In this document: in pieces, positions 1-5,616 of the stretch
Layout: the number at the start of each line of letters is the position of its first letter
How positions within the stretch are numbered: the first letter of the stretch is position 1
Assembly (NCBI GenBank): GCA_016214375.1
Contig: JACROQ010000070.1
Span: 1 to 6,007, forward strand
Direction: 5' to 3'
Length of the DNA stretch: 6,007 nucleotides
Source of the DNA: Nitrospirota bacterium
Lineage (GTDB): Bacteria > Nitrospirota > 9FT-COMBO-42-15 > HDB-SIOI813
Position numbers and translations under genes: made by a program
The notes under the pieces: generated by a model
Database searches by the model: none
What the model saw: the letters and a program-made list of their open reading frames with translations, nothing else
Told to the model about the DNA's origin: nothing

Positions 1-123
1 AATGACGGACCCGAGCCCACCGGGCTTCGTTATTGTCTCAACTCTGCGGCGCTGCGGTTTATCCCGAAAGAGGACCTGGACAAAGAGGGGTATGGCCAGT
101 ACAAGGCCCTTTTTGAGAGATAG
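1..123 (+). CDS. msrB: Peptide-methionine (R)-S-oxide reductase MsrB, C-terminal fragment
   Basis: This is the last 40 codons of a gene that begins before the window, read in frame 1 and ending at TAG 121-123. MsrB reduces the R epimer of methionine sulfoxide in oxidised proteins or free methionine, using a catalytic cysteine that is then recycled, usually by thioredoxin. The fragment carries the family's C-terminal block: DGPEPTGLRYCLNSAALRF, followed by IPKEDLDKEGYGQY. The Cys at 34-36, in RYCLNS, lines up with the catalytic Cys (Sec in some homologues) of the RYCINS motif. The Zn-binding CxxC pairs and the N-terminus lie outside the window, so it cannot be told whether the gene is a stand-alone msrB or an msrA-msrB fusion. 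The next gene, hflX, seems to have its own promoter about 10 bp downstream. Identification comes from recognising the motif and is firm despite the short length. Confidence 0.9.
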   Translation, partial: NDGPEPTGLRYCLNSAALRFIPKEDLDKEGYGQYKALFER

Positions 124-132
124 GGACTAACC

Positions 133-160
133 TTGACCTTTGCGGTGGGGAAGTTATACA
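133..160 (+). promoter_or_regulatory. Predicted sigma70-type promoter for hflX
   Basis: A TTGACC box (133-138, 5 of 6 matches to the -35 consensus) is followed after 16 bp by TATACA (155-160, 4 of 6 matches to the -10). An alternative -10, TACACT at 157-162, has an 18-bp spacer. Transcription would begin near 167, leaving about 30 nt of leader before the AAGGAGG at 186-192. The promoter lies across the TTG at 140 that a simple ORF search would take as the start of hflX, which argues against that start. Confidence 0.55.
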
Positions 161-185
161 CTAACTTTGGAATATACAGCAAGGC

Positions 186-202
186 AAGGAGGATTTCGTA
201 TT
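186..202 (+). promoter_or_regulatory. Ribosome binding site and ATT start of hflX
   Basis: AAGGAGG (186-192) is a near-perfect Shine-Dalgarno sequence. Seven bases later comes ATT (200-202), in frame with hflX. No ATG, GTG or TTG in this frame lies at a usable distance from it. The in-frame TTG codons at 140 and 167 have no purine-rich site upstream. Translation from ATT would give a protein starting just before LYGNTIGLKADQ, where long-form HflX proteins usually begin. ATT starts are rare; E. coli infC and pcnB are the known examples. A base error in an original ATG would look the same. Confidence 0.6.
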
Positions 203-1822
203 TCCAACCTCTACGGCAACACGATTGGGTTAAAGGCCGACCAGTTGAGGCGGCTGAAGAATATCTACCGCCGCAGGATCCCGCCTGATGAGGTCCTTTC
301 AGGCGAGCTGGCCCGGTATGTGACGTCTCTGTCGTCAGAGATCCATCGGCAGATCGGCCTGATCATTGACCGCCAGGGAGTCATCCACCATGTCATCGTG
401 GGGGATCAGAAGGAGATCGTGATCCCGGACCTCTCTGATTTCGGCCTGGGGAAGAGACGTCTTCGCGGTGTCCGGTGCATTCATACCCATCTGAAAGATG
501 AGCCGCTGAACCAGGATGACCTTACTGACTTAGCGCTGCTCCGGCTGGATCTCATGGCCGCTGTCGGCGTGGGGGATAACGGACTCCCTGCCCATATCCA
601 TATGGCCCATCTTGTCCCCCCGAATCCGGAAGGGAAATCTTATAAGCTCCTTGAGAAGGTTCCGTTTCATCAGTTGAACCTGAATCTGTCGGACTTCCTT
701 CATCAGATTGATGAGGAGATCGCCTTTTCACACAAGGGGATCGATATCGAAAAGGGGGACCGGGCCGTGATCGTCAGCGCCTCTCAAAAGGGGAGGGCAG
801 AACAGGAGGATTCCTTGGAAGAGCTCAGAGAGCTGGCAAGGACAGCGGGCGTTACCATACTGGACGCCGTCATTCAGAGGCCCAAGATGATACACCCGAA
901 ATATCTCGTGGGTGAAGGGAAGATCAGGGAGCTAATCATCAAGTCGCTCCAGGGCGGCGCCAATCTCATCATCTTTGACCAGGATCTCTCACCCACCCAG
1001 GTCAAATCGATCGGGGAGATCACGGAGTTACGGGTTATCGACAGGACCCAGCTCATCCTCGATATCTTTGCCCGGCGGGCCCACAGCAGGGATGGAAAGG
1101 TCGAAGTCGAGCTGGCACAACTCAAGTATCTCCTCCCGAGGCTGGTCGGAACCGGGAAGGCCCTCTCAAGGCTGGCAGGGGGCATCGGCGGGAGGGGGCC
1201 CGGTGAGATGAAGCTGGAGGTCGATCGAAGGAGGATCAGGGACAGGATCACCCACTTAGAGAGGGAGTTAGAGCACCTGAGCATGGCGAGAAGACAGAGG
1301 AAGGAGAGGCGCGTTGAGACCCATATCCCGATCGTTTCTATTGTCGGCTATACCAATGCAGGGAAATCCACCCTGCTGAATGCCCTGACCAAGAGCAGTG
1401 TCAGGACCGAGGACCTGCTGTTTGCCACCCTCGATACCGCAAGCCGGAGGCTGAGGTTCCCGCGTGAGCGCGAGGTGATTGTCACGGATACGGTCGGTTT
1501 CATCCGTGAACTCCCGGAGGATCTGTTCGGGGCCTTCAGGGCGACGCTGGATGAGTTGAGGGATGCGCACCTATTGATCCACGTCGTCGATATCAGCAAT
1601 CCCCGCTTTGAGCAGCAGATGACCGCAGTGGACAAGATCATCCGGGAGCTTGCGATCGAGCATATCCCCACCCTCCTGGTATTTAATAAGATAGATCAGG
1701 TGGATCCGGAGGAGGTCAAGGCATTATGCCGGCGGTTTGAGGCGATTGCCATATCAGCGATACATCCGGAGTCCCTGATGTCCCTTCTCGCCGTTATGGA
1801 GGAGAGGATATGGAACGAATAA
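200..1822 (+). CDS. hflX: GTPase HflX, long form
   Basis: HflX is a cytoplasmic GTPase that binds the 50S subunit or 70S ribosomes, splits stalled ribosomes under stress and helps their recycling. From the ATT at 200 the protein has 540 residues, longer than E. coli HflX (about 426). The extra length is an N-terminal domain of about 190 residues containing LYGNTIGLKADQ and HTHL (95-98), as in homologues from Nitrospirota and Deltaproteobacteria. The HflX-specific domain follows, with the glycine-rich linker GGIGGRGPGE at 327-336 and a basic helical segment after it. The G domain is complete: G1 GYTNAGKS 383-390, G2 around ATLDTASR 409-416, G3 DTVGF 430-434, G4 NKID 496-499, G5 SA 519-520. The start was chosen from the AAGGAGG at 186-192 and the promoter at 133-160; the longer TTG start at 140 would add 20 non-conserved residues. 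The last codons overlap the start of the downstream peptidase gene by 13 bases, suggesting translational coupling. The family is certain; the exact start is less so. Confidence 0.95.
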   Translation: MSNLYGNTIGLKADQLRRLKNIYRRRIPPDEVLSGELARYVTSLSSEIHRQIGLIIDRQGVIHHVIVGDQKEIVIPDLSDFGLGKRRLRGVRCIHTHLKDEPLNQDDLTDLALLRLDLMAAVGVGDNGLPAHIHMAHLVPPNPEGKSYKLLEKVPFHQLNLNLSDFLHQIDEEIAFSHKGIDIEKGDRAVIVSASQKGRAEQEDSLEELRELARTAGVTILDAVIQRPKMIHPKYLVGEGKIRELIIKSLQGGANLIIFDQDLSPTQVKSIGEITELRVIDRTQLILDIFARRAHSRDGKVEVELAQLKYLLPRLVGTGKALSRLAGGIGGRGPGEMKLEVDRRRIRDRITHLERELEHLSMARRQRKERRVETHIPIVSIVGYTNAGKSTLLNALTKSSVRTEDLLFATLDTASRRLRFPREREVIVTDTVGFIRELPEDLFGAFRATLDELRDAHLLIHVVDISNPRFEQQMTAVDKIIRELAIEHIPTLLVFNKIDQVDPEEVKALCRRFEAIAISAIHPESLMSLLAVMEERIWNE

Positions 1823-1881
1823 AGAGAACTCTGACGGTACTTGCAATCTTTTTGCAATCTTTTTTGCCCTTTTCTCCCTGA
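1810..1881 (+). other. Split lipoprotein signal-peptide ORF of the M48 peptidase
   Basis: ATG 1810, preceded by GGAGGAGAGG (1799-1808), opens a 23-codon frame starting MERIKRTLTVLAIF, a typical lipoprotein signal peptide with a basic n-region and a hydrophobic core. It runs into TGA at 1879-1881, which shares its A with the ATG at 1881 (TGATG). The lipobox FSAC lies just beyond, in the -1 frame. Removing one copy of the 11-bp duplication at 1841-1862 joins both parts into one 265-residue precursor. The annotated gene body from 1881 has no Shine-Dalgarno sequence of its own (its upstream is pyrimidine-rich), so translation most likely begins here. Confidence 0.75.
1841..1862 (+). repeat. 11-bp tandem duplication that shifts the reading frame
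   Basis: TTGCAATCTTT occurs twice in direct succession (1841-1851 and 1852-1862), followed by TTTGCC. Eleven bases is not a multiple of three, so the second copy throws the signal-peptide frame opened at 1810 out of register with the peptidase body. The copies are identical, which points to a recent slippage event, a reversible length variant, or an assembly or sequencing artefact. Confidence 0.85.
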
Positions 1882-2618
1882 TGTTCTCTGCCTGTCAGAC
1901 CGCACCGGTCACAGGCCGGTACCAACTCATCCTGATACCCGAATCGATGGAGGTAGAGATGGGTCTGACCTCCTATAAAGAGACCCTGAAGAAGGCAAAA
2001 CTGTCTGAAGATAAAGAGAGTGTGGATAGGGTCAGGAGGGTGGGGGAGAGGATCGCTGAGGTCGCAGATCGAAAGGATTATAAATGGGAGTTTAATCTCA
2101 TTGACGCTGATAAGGTTGTCAATGCCTTTGCGCTCCCCGGGGGGAAGGTGGCCGTGTATACCGGTATCCTGAAGTATACAGAGGGGGATGCCGGACTGGC
2201 TGCTGTGATGGGACATGAGGTGGCCCATGCCTTAGTCAGACACGGTGGGGAGAGGATCAGCGCAGGGATCTTAGCGCAACTGGGGATGATCGGGTTGAGC
2301 ACTGCGATTAAGAATAAAGACCCGGTGGCCATCGGCGCCATCAATCAGGCCTACGGGATCGGGGTCAATGTGGGGGTACTGCTCCCCTTCAGCCGGAGTC
2401 AGGAGCTGGAGGCGGACAGGGTCGGCCTTGTCCTGATGGCAAAGGCAGGGTATGACCCGAATGAGGCCGTAGCCTTCTGGAAGCGTATGATGAAGGGGAA
2501 AGACAAGGCCCCGCCGGAGTTTCTCTCCACACACCCTGCTACAGACAAAAGGATCAGGGAGCTGGAACAGTGGCTGCCGGAGGCCATGAAATACTATAAA
2601 CCCTCTCCTCCCTCTTGA
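1881..2618 (+). CDS. M48-family metallopeptidase, probable lipoprotein (Oma1/LoiP-like)
   Basis: This is a zinc metallopeptidase of the M48 family, closest in layout to LoiP/Oma1-like enzymes that act in the periplasm on membrane or misfolded proteins. Numbered from ATG 1881 (245 residues), it has the lipobox-like FSAC (Cys5), the conserved VNAFALPGGKVAVYTG at 80-95, the zinc site HEVAH at 112-116 inside GHEVAHALVRH, the third-ligand region QELEAD (Glu175 the expected ligand) and a C-terminal FLSTHPATDKRI with STHP at 216-219. All catalytic residues are present. ATG 1881 lies within what should be the signal peptide: the real start is probably 1810, with an 11-bp duplication breaking the frame between the two parts. 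If only 1881 were used, the protein would lack its n-region and most of its hydrophobic core. It overlaps hflX through the 1810 start and is probably co-transcribed with it. The substrate is unknown; the adjacent beta-barrel gene makes outer-membrane protein quality control a reasonable guess. Confidence 0.9.
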   Translation: MFSACQTAPVTGRYQLILIPESMEVEMGLTSYKETLKKAKLSEDKESVDRVRRVGERIAEVADRKDYKWEFNLIDADKVVNAFALPGGKVAVYTGILKYTEGDAGLAAVMGHEVAHALVRHGGERISAGILAQLGMIGLSTAIKNKDPVAIGAINQAYGIGVNVGVLLPFSRSQELEADRVGLVLMAKAGYDPNEAVAFWKRMMKGKDKAPPEFLSTHPATDKRIRELEQWLPEAMKYYKPSPPS

Positions 2619-2644
2619 CACTTATCGAACATAATAGGTATGAT
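2615..2644 (+). promoter_or_regulatory. Strong predicted sigma70-type promoter for the barrel gene
   Basis: A perfect TTGACA (2615-2620) is followed after 18 bp by TATGAT (2639-2644, 5 of 6). Transcription should start near 2651. The -35 box contains the TGA stop of the peptidase gene (2616-2618), and its TTG is the start of a longer, false reading of the downstream gene. Confidence 0.75.
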
Positions 2645-2658
2645 GGGCAGACTTTCAT

Positions 2659-2677
2659 GGAGGGGTGCACAAGGTTG
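2659..2677 (+). promoter_or_regulatory. Ribosome binding site and TTG start of the barrel gene
   Basis: GGAGGGG (2659-2665) stands 9 bases before TTG 2675-2677. This start gives a clean signal peptide beginning MRRTIILIACVFG. ATG 2657 is in frame, but it would sit only about 6 nt from the predicted transcription start and has no good Shine-Dalgarno site. Confidence 0.7.
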
Positions 2678-3463
2678 AGAAGGACCATCATACTCATAGC
2701 CTGCGTTTTCGGCCTCGGCAATTTCATTTTCTCCCATCCCGCCCTTGCCCACCGGCCATTGACTACACAGAGCGCCTATCCCCTTGAGATACACAAGATC
2801 AAGCTGGAGAGCGGGATCAAGTACACCAATTTTCCAAAGGCTGATGAGGCCTATAGCCTGGATATCGAACTGAACTACGGGATCATCAATAATCTCGATG
2901 TCGGGATCGAGGTCCCCTATGTATTCTGGCAGCCTCAGAATGGAGAGAGCTTTCAAACTGTGGGGGACATGATTCTGAAATCAAGACTCCTCTTCTTAAA
3001 AGGCCGCGAGGGCAACCCCATCTCACTGACGATCCAACCCTTTTTTAAGGTGCCTACTCCGGAGAATGATAGGGGTAAGTTGCAGTCAGAACCCGGATTC
3101 AGCACCGGCGAGACGGACTTTGGTTTTGTCTTTATCGCGACACGGGAGATATCCCCTGTCGTTGCCCATATGAATCTGGGCTACACCTTTATCAACAAAC
3201 CCTCTTTTGGCAGGGACTACGAAAATGTCTTTAGTTTCAAGCTGGCCTTAGAATATGAAGGGGCAAAGAAGGGGCTTGAACTTGTGGGTGAACTGAGCGG
3301 GGAGACCAATAAAGACCCTTCCAAAGCTGACCTCCTCTCTGTGCTGCTTGGGGCGCGGTTTGTACTTAAAGAAGGGGTCTCTGCCGATGTGGGTTATGGC
3401 ATCGGGGTGTCCGACGCGAGTCCTGATTCTACTGCGACGATGGGCCTGACGATGGATTTTTGA
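2675..3463 (+). CDS. Outer-membrane beta-barrel protein, possibly PF13557 (MetA-pathway phenol degradation)-like
   Basis: From TTG 2675 the product has 262 residues. The N-terminus is a signal peptide: RR, a hydrophobic core, and an ALA|H cleavage site after residue 25, indicating Sec export. The mature part shows short alternating-polarity segments typical of transmembrane beta strands, such as SLDIELNYGIINNLDVGIEV and LSVLLGARFVLKEGVSADVG, separated by polar turns. The last residue is Phe (GLTMDF), the usual recognition signal for the BAM assembly machinery. The strand pattern and phrases such as NNLDVGIEVPYVFW resemble proteins grouped under PF13557, most of which have no proven function. 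It has its own promoter and overlaps the promoter with the peptidase stop, so it is separately controlled though head-to-tail. A role as an outer-membrane channel or structural barrel is inferred; substrate specificity cannot be told from the sequence. Alternative starts are ATG 2657 (268 aa) and TTG 2615 (282 aa), both less likely. Confidence 0.85.
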   Translation: MRRTIILIACVFGLGNFIFSHPALAHRPLTTQSAYPLEIHKIKLESGIKYTNFPKADEAYSLDIELNYGIINNLDVGIEVPYVFWQPQNGESFQTVGDMILKSRLLFLKGREGNPISLTIQPFFKVPTPENDRGKLQSEPGFSTGETDFGFVFIATREISPVVAHMNLGYTFINKPSFGRDYENVFSFKLALEYEGAKKGLELVGELSGETNKDPSKADLLSVLLGARFVLKEGVSADVGYGIGVSDASPDSTATMGLTMDF

Positions 3464-3504
3464 TTGAAGCTGAAAAACGCGTTGTGCATTTTTGAGCTTC
3501 AATC
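3462..3504. terminator. Hairpin between convergent genes, probable bidirectional terminator
   Basis: GATTGAAGCT (3462-3471) pairs perfectly with AGCTTCAATC (3495-3504). After one mismatch the stem continues with AAAAA/TTTTT (3473-3477 with 3489-3493), and after another with GC/GC around a 5-base loop. The hairpin includes parts of the stop codons of both convergent genes (TGA 3461-3463 on + and TGA 3505-3503 on -). There is no long T-run after the stem on either strand, so it is not a textbook intrinsic terminator. It may also protect mRNA 3' ends. Confidence 0.6.
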
Positions 3505-4720
3505 AATCTAATCTCATCTCTTTGGAGACAATCACTACCCCTGATTCTGTCACAAAAAATCGCTTTTTGTCGTCTACCCGGTCATACCCGATCACGGTCT
3601 GTGGGGGGACTTTCACATCCTTGTCAATGATCGCCCTTTGTATCTTGCAATACCTCCCGATCTCGACATTTTCCAGGATGACAGAGTCTTTGACATCCGC
3701 ATAACTATTGACCCTGACATTCGGGGACAGGACCGAACTCTGGACCCTCCCGCCGCTGACGATGCACCCGCCGCAGACGATGGAGTCGAGCGCTACGCCG
3801 AGCCGGCCCCCTTCCGCCTCCTGGGCAAAGACAAATTTGGCCGGGGGATTCTGGCCCTGATAGGTCCTGATAGGCCAATCCTTATCATAGAGGTTAAACA
3901 CCGGCGTTACGGCGATAAGGTCTATATTGGCCTCCCAGTAGGCATCGATGGTCCCTATATCCCTCCAGTATTTTGCCTCTTTCTGATTCAGGTCTTTAAA
4001 ATTATAGGCATAGACCCTGCTGTTACCGATCATCCGCGGCAGGATATTCTTGCCGAAGTCATGGGCAGTATCCTCCCGTGAATCAGCCGCCAAATAAGAG
4101 GTAATGGCTTCTGTGTTAAAGAGGTAGACCCCCATAGAGCAGAGGGAGAGGTCCGGGTTTCCGGGGATGGTCTTTGGGTTCTCTGGTTTTTCTTCAAATC
4201 CGATAATGCGAAAATCCCTGTCCACCTCCAATATGCCGAAGCTGGATGCCTGTTTCCTGTCAAACTCGATCACGGCAATCGTGGCATCTGCATTCTTCTC
4301 CTTGTGATACCGGTACATATCCGAATAGTCCATCTTGTAGATGTGGTCGCCAGAGAGGATGAAGAGATTCTGCGGTTTTTCATTCTCGATCACGTAGAGA
4401 TTCTGGTATATGGCATCAGCAGTCCCCCGGTACCAGTCCTGACTGACGCGCTGCTGAGGGGGGATGGTGATGATGTATTCGTCTAAAAAGGAGCTCAATA
4501 TATTCCACCCCTGCCTGATATGTCTGTCGAGGGAGAGGGATTTATATTGCACCAGGACGGCGATCCTCCGGAGGCCTGAGTTGACGGCATTACTCAGGGT
4601 CACATCGATGATCCGGTATTTTCCGCCGAAGGGGACAGCAGGCTTGGCCCTGTGTGCGGTAAGGGGGTAGAGTCTCTCTCCCCTGCCGCCGGCCAATATC
4701 ATTGTAAAGACATCTTTCAT
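3503..4720 (-). CDS. glgC: Glucose-1-phosphate adenylyltransferase (ADP-glucose pyrophosphorylase)
   Basis: GlgC makes ADP-glucose from glucose-1-phosphate and ATP, the committed step of bacterial glycogen synthesis, in the cytoplasm as a homotetramer. The 405-residue protein has the nucleotidyltransferase signature AGGRGERLYPLT (10-21), FGGKYRIIDVTLSNAVNSG (31-49), WYRGTADAIYQN (96-107), the catalytic Asp125 in LSGDHIYKMDY (E. coli Asp142), and the glucose-1-phosphate Lys178 in FEEKP (E. coli Lys195). A left-handed beta-helix domain follows from about residue 310, with GGCIVSGG and hexapeptide-like repeats. The N-terminus is about 16 residues shorter than in E. coli, and the position of the fructose-1,6-bisphosphate-binding Lys39 is His23, so allosteric control probably differs. 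Start: ATG with AGAAGG 8 bases upstream (4734-4729). It runs convergent to the barrel gene and divergent from the dsrE-like gene. No other glycogen gene is in the window. Confidence 0.97.
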   Translation of the reverse strand: MKDVFTMILAGGRGERLYPLTAHRAKPAVPFGGKYRIIDVTLSNAVNSGLRRIAVLVQYKSLSLDRHIRQGWNILSSFLDEYIITIPPQQRVSQDWYRGTADAIYQNLYVIENEKPQNLFILSGDHIYKMDYSDMYRYHKEKNADATIAVIEFDRKQASSFGILEVDRDFRIIGFEEKPENPKTIPGNPDLSLCSMGVYLFNTEAITSYLAADSREDTAHDFGKNILPRMIGNSRVYAYNFKDLNQKEAKYWRDIGTIDAYWEANIDLIAVTPVFNLYDKDWPIRTYQGQNPPAKFVFAQEAEGGRLGVALDSIVCGGCIVSGGRVQSSVLSPNVRVNSYADVKDSVILENVEIGRYCKIQRAIIDKDVKVPPQTVIGYDRVDDKKRFFVTESGVVIVSKEMRLD

Positions 4721-4756
4721 GGCGTCAGCCTTCTATTTTATGGGTCAGTTTTCGAC

Positions 4757-4786
4757 TTCCCAATCATAGATGAAATCGTGTATAAT
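4757..4786 (+). promoter_or_regulatory. Predicted promoter for the dsrEFH-like genes
   Basis: A perfect TATAAT -10 (4781-4786) is preceded by a weak -35, TTCCCA (4757-4762, 4 of 6), at 18 bp. Transcription would begin near 4793, only about 5 nt before ATG 4798. The last base of the -10 is shared with the -35 of the opposite glgC promoter. Confidence 0.6.
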
Positions 4787-4791
4787 TGCAA
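4763..4791 (-). promoter_or_regulatory. Predicted sigma70-type promoter for glgC
   Basis: On the minus strand TTGCAA (4791-4786, 4 of 6) is followed after exactly 17 bp by TATGAT (4768-4763, 5 of 6). Transcription should start near 4756, giving a leader of about 36 nt that contains the AGAAGG Shine-Dalgarno sequence of glgC. Confidence 0.6.
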
Positions 4792-4797
4792 TACAGG

Positions 4798-5133
4798 ATG
4801 AAGATAGGATTCTTATTGCATAAAAGCCCTGAACATCAGGATGCGCATACCGTGAAGATGCTTGCAGAGGCATTTGCCGATGCAGGTCATGAGGTCAGCA
4901 TCTTCCTGATGGAAGACGGGGTATTAAATGTCGTTATCAACCATTCCCCCAGGGGGTTATCGGCTGGTTACGACCCGTTGCTTGAAAAAGGGGTCAGGAT
5001 CGCCCTCTGTACCTATACTACTGAAATCCGCGGTCTAAGCCGGGATCAATTTTTAAAAGGGGTTGAATTCCAGAGCCAGTATGATCTGTCCAAGCTGGTG
5101 AATGGATGCGATAGATTCTTGAGCTTTGTATGA
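4798..5133 (+). CDS. DsrE/TusD-like sulfur-relay protein
   Basis: This small 111-residue protein has the DsrE-family fold pattern: an opening strand MKIGFLLHK, a helix through HTVKMLAEAFADAGHEV, the strand VSIFLMEDGVLN with the family's DGV, a strand with a conserved cysteine (VRIALCTYTTEIRGL, Cys71), and the closing CDRFLSFV. Cys71 is followed four residues on by T-E-x-R-G-L, as in DsrE-type proteins whose cysteine carries a persulfide. A second Cys, 104, lies in the last helix-strand turn. ATG 4798 was chosen because family members usually begin at this point. It has only a weak AGG just before it and a very short predicted leader, so translation may be near-leaderless. The extended TTG 4786 lies inside the promoter. 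The stop overlaps the next ATG (ATGA), so the two genes are probably coupled. A sulfur-transfer role is inferred from the family and the neighbours; the actual partner is unknown. Confidence 0.75.
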   Translation: MKIGFLLHKSPEHQDAHTVKMLAEAFADAGHEVSIFLMEDGVLNVVINHSPRGLSAGYDPLLEKGVRIALCTYTTEIRGLSRDQFLKGVEFQSQYDLSKLVNGCDRFLSFV

Positions 5134-5489
5134 AGGGCACTGTAAAAAATGTCGTATTTATCATCTGGGCAACACCGTTTAATACGGTTGTGTTTCCAGA
5201 GGCCCTGAGGATGGCCATAGGGCAAACCGTATGTGATAACAGGGTTAGTCTCCTGTTGATCGGGGATGGGGTGTGGAATGCCTTAAACCTTGCCCCGCAT
5301 ATGATAGGGAGGCCTGATATACACGAGAGTATGGAGCTGTTTTCAGCCTGCGGGGTGAGGGTCTTTGCAGACGTGGTCTCTCTCAGGGAGCGGGAGATAT
5401 CGGAGTACGAAAGTCATATCGAGGAGATAAACCGCACAGAGGCGTATTTCCTGATTACGAATGCCGATGTGGTGATGAATTTCAGATGA
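5130..5489 (+). CDS. DsrF/TusC-like sulfur-relay protein
   Basis: The 119-residue product resembles DsrF/TusC and other DsrE-superfamily proteins. It has a first strand KNVVFIIWATPF, a helix with FPEALRMAIGQ, the strand VSLLLIGDGVWNAL with the shared GDGV, a central strand ACGVRVFAD containing Cys74, and the closing ADVVMNFR, which matches the aDaVxxF end of DsrF-type sequences. Cys35 also precedes the GDGV strand. In known DsrEFH/TusBCD complexes the DsrF/TusC subunit is mainly structural within the hexamer. Its ATG overlaps the stop of the upstream gene by four bases (ATGA), so it is probably translated by coupling, as no clear Shine-Dalgarno site is visible. The subunit type is assigned from gene order plus motif likeness. 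A generic DsrE-family protein is the alternative. Confidence 0.7.
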   Translation: MKGTVKNVVFIIWATPFNTVVFPEALRMAIGQTVCDNRVSLLLIGDGVWNALNLAPHMIGRPDIHESMELFSACGVRVFADVVSLREREISEYESHIEEINRTEAYFLITNADVVMNFR

Positions 5490-5523
5490 ACAGTTAGCAC
5501 GATGTTGAAAAAGTCTTTGTGCC

Positions 5524-5606
5524 TGTCATCCTGAGCGAAGCGAAGGATCTGACGCTCCGGGTTAATCAGATTCTTCCCCTTCACTTCGTTCAGGGTCAGA
5601 ATGACA
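5524..5606. repeat. 83-bp imperfect palindromic interspersed repeat
   Basis: TGTCATCCTGA (5524-5534) and TCAGAATGACA (5596-5606) are terminal inverted repeats with one mismatch. Inside, CGAAGCGAAG (5536-5545) pairs with CTTCACTTCG (5579-5588) and AAGGATCTGA (5543-5552) with TCAGATTCTT (5566-5575), so the strand can fold into a long hairpin. The 'GTCATCCTGAGCGAAGCGAA' type is a familiar non-coding repeat found in many copies in diverse bacterial genomes. Reverse translation gives the well-known spurious peptides FAQDD and SEGEE. The 34 bases before it, from 5490, may be part of the same unit or plain spacer. Confidence 0.85.
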
Positions 5607-5616
5607 GCAAAGCGGC

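Noticed and set aside
874..1671. Several minus-strand frames within hflX
   Set aside because: They are antisense to conserved HflX and G-domain motifs, and no start signals or family features were seen.
1904..1920. ACCGG/CCGGT hairpin after the signal peptide as a stimulator of -1 frameshifting
   Set aside because: It lies 37 bases after the slippery heptamer, while stimulatory structures normally begin 5 to 9 bases away, and the stem is only 5 bp.
3638..4081. Plus-strand 147-codon frame inside glgC
   Set aside because: It is antisense to a full-length, motif-rich glgC, has no Shine-Dalgarno sequence and resembles no family I recognise.
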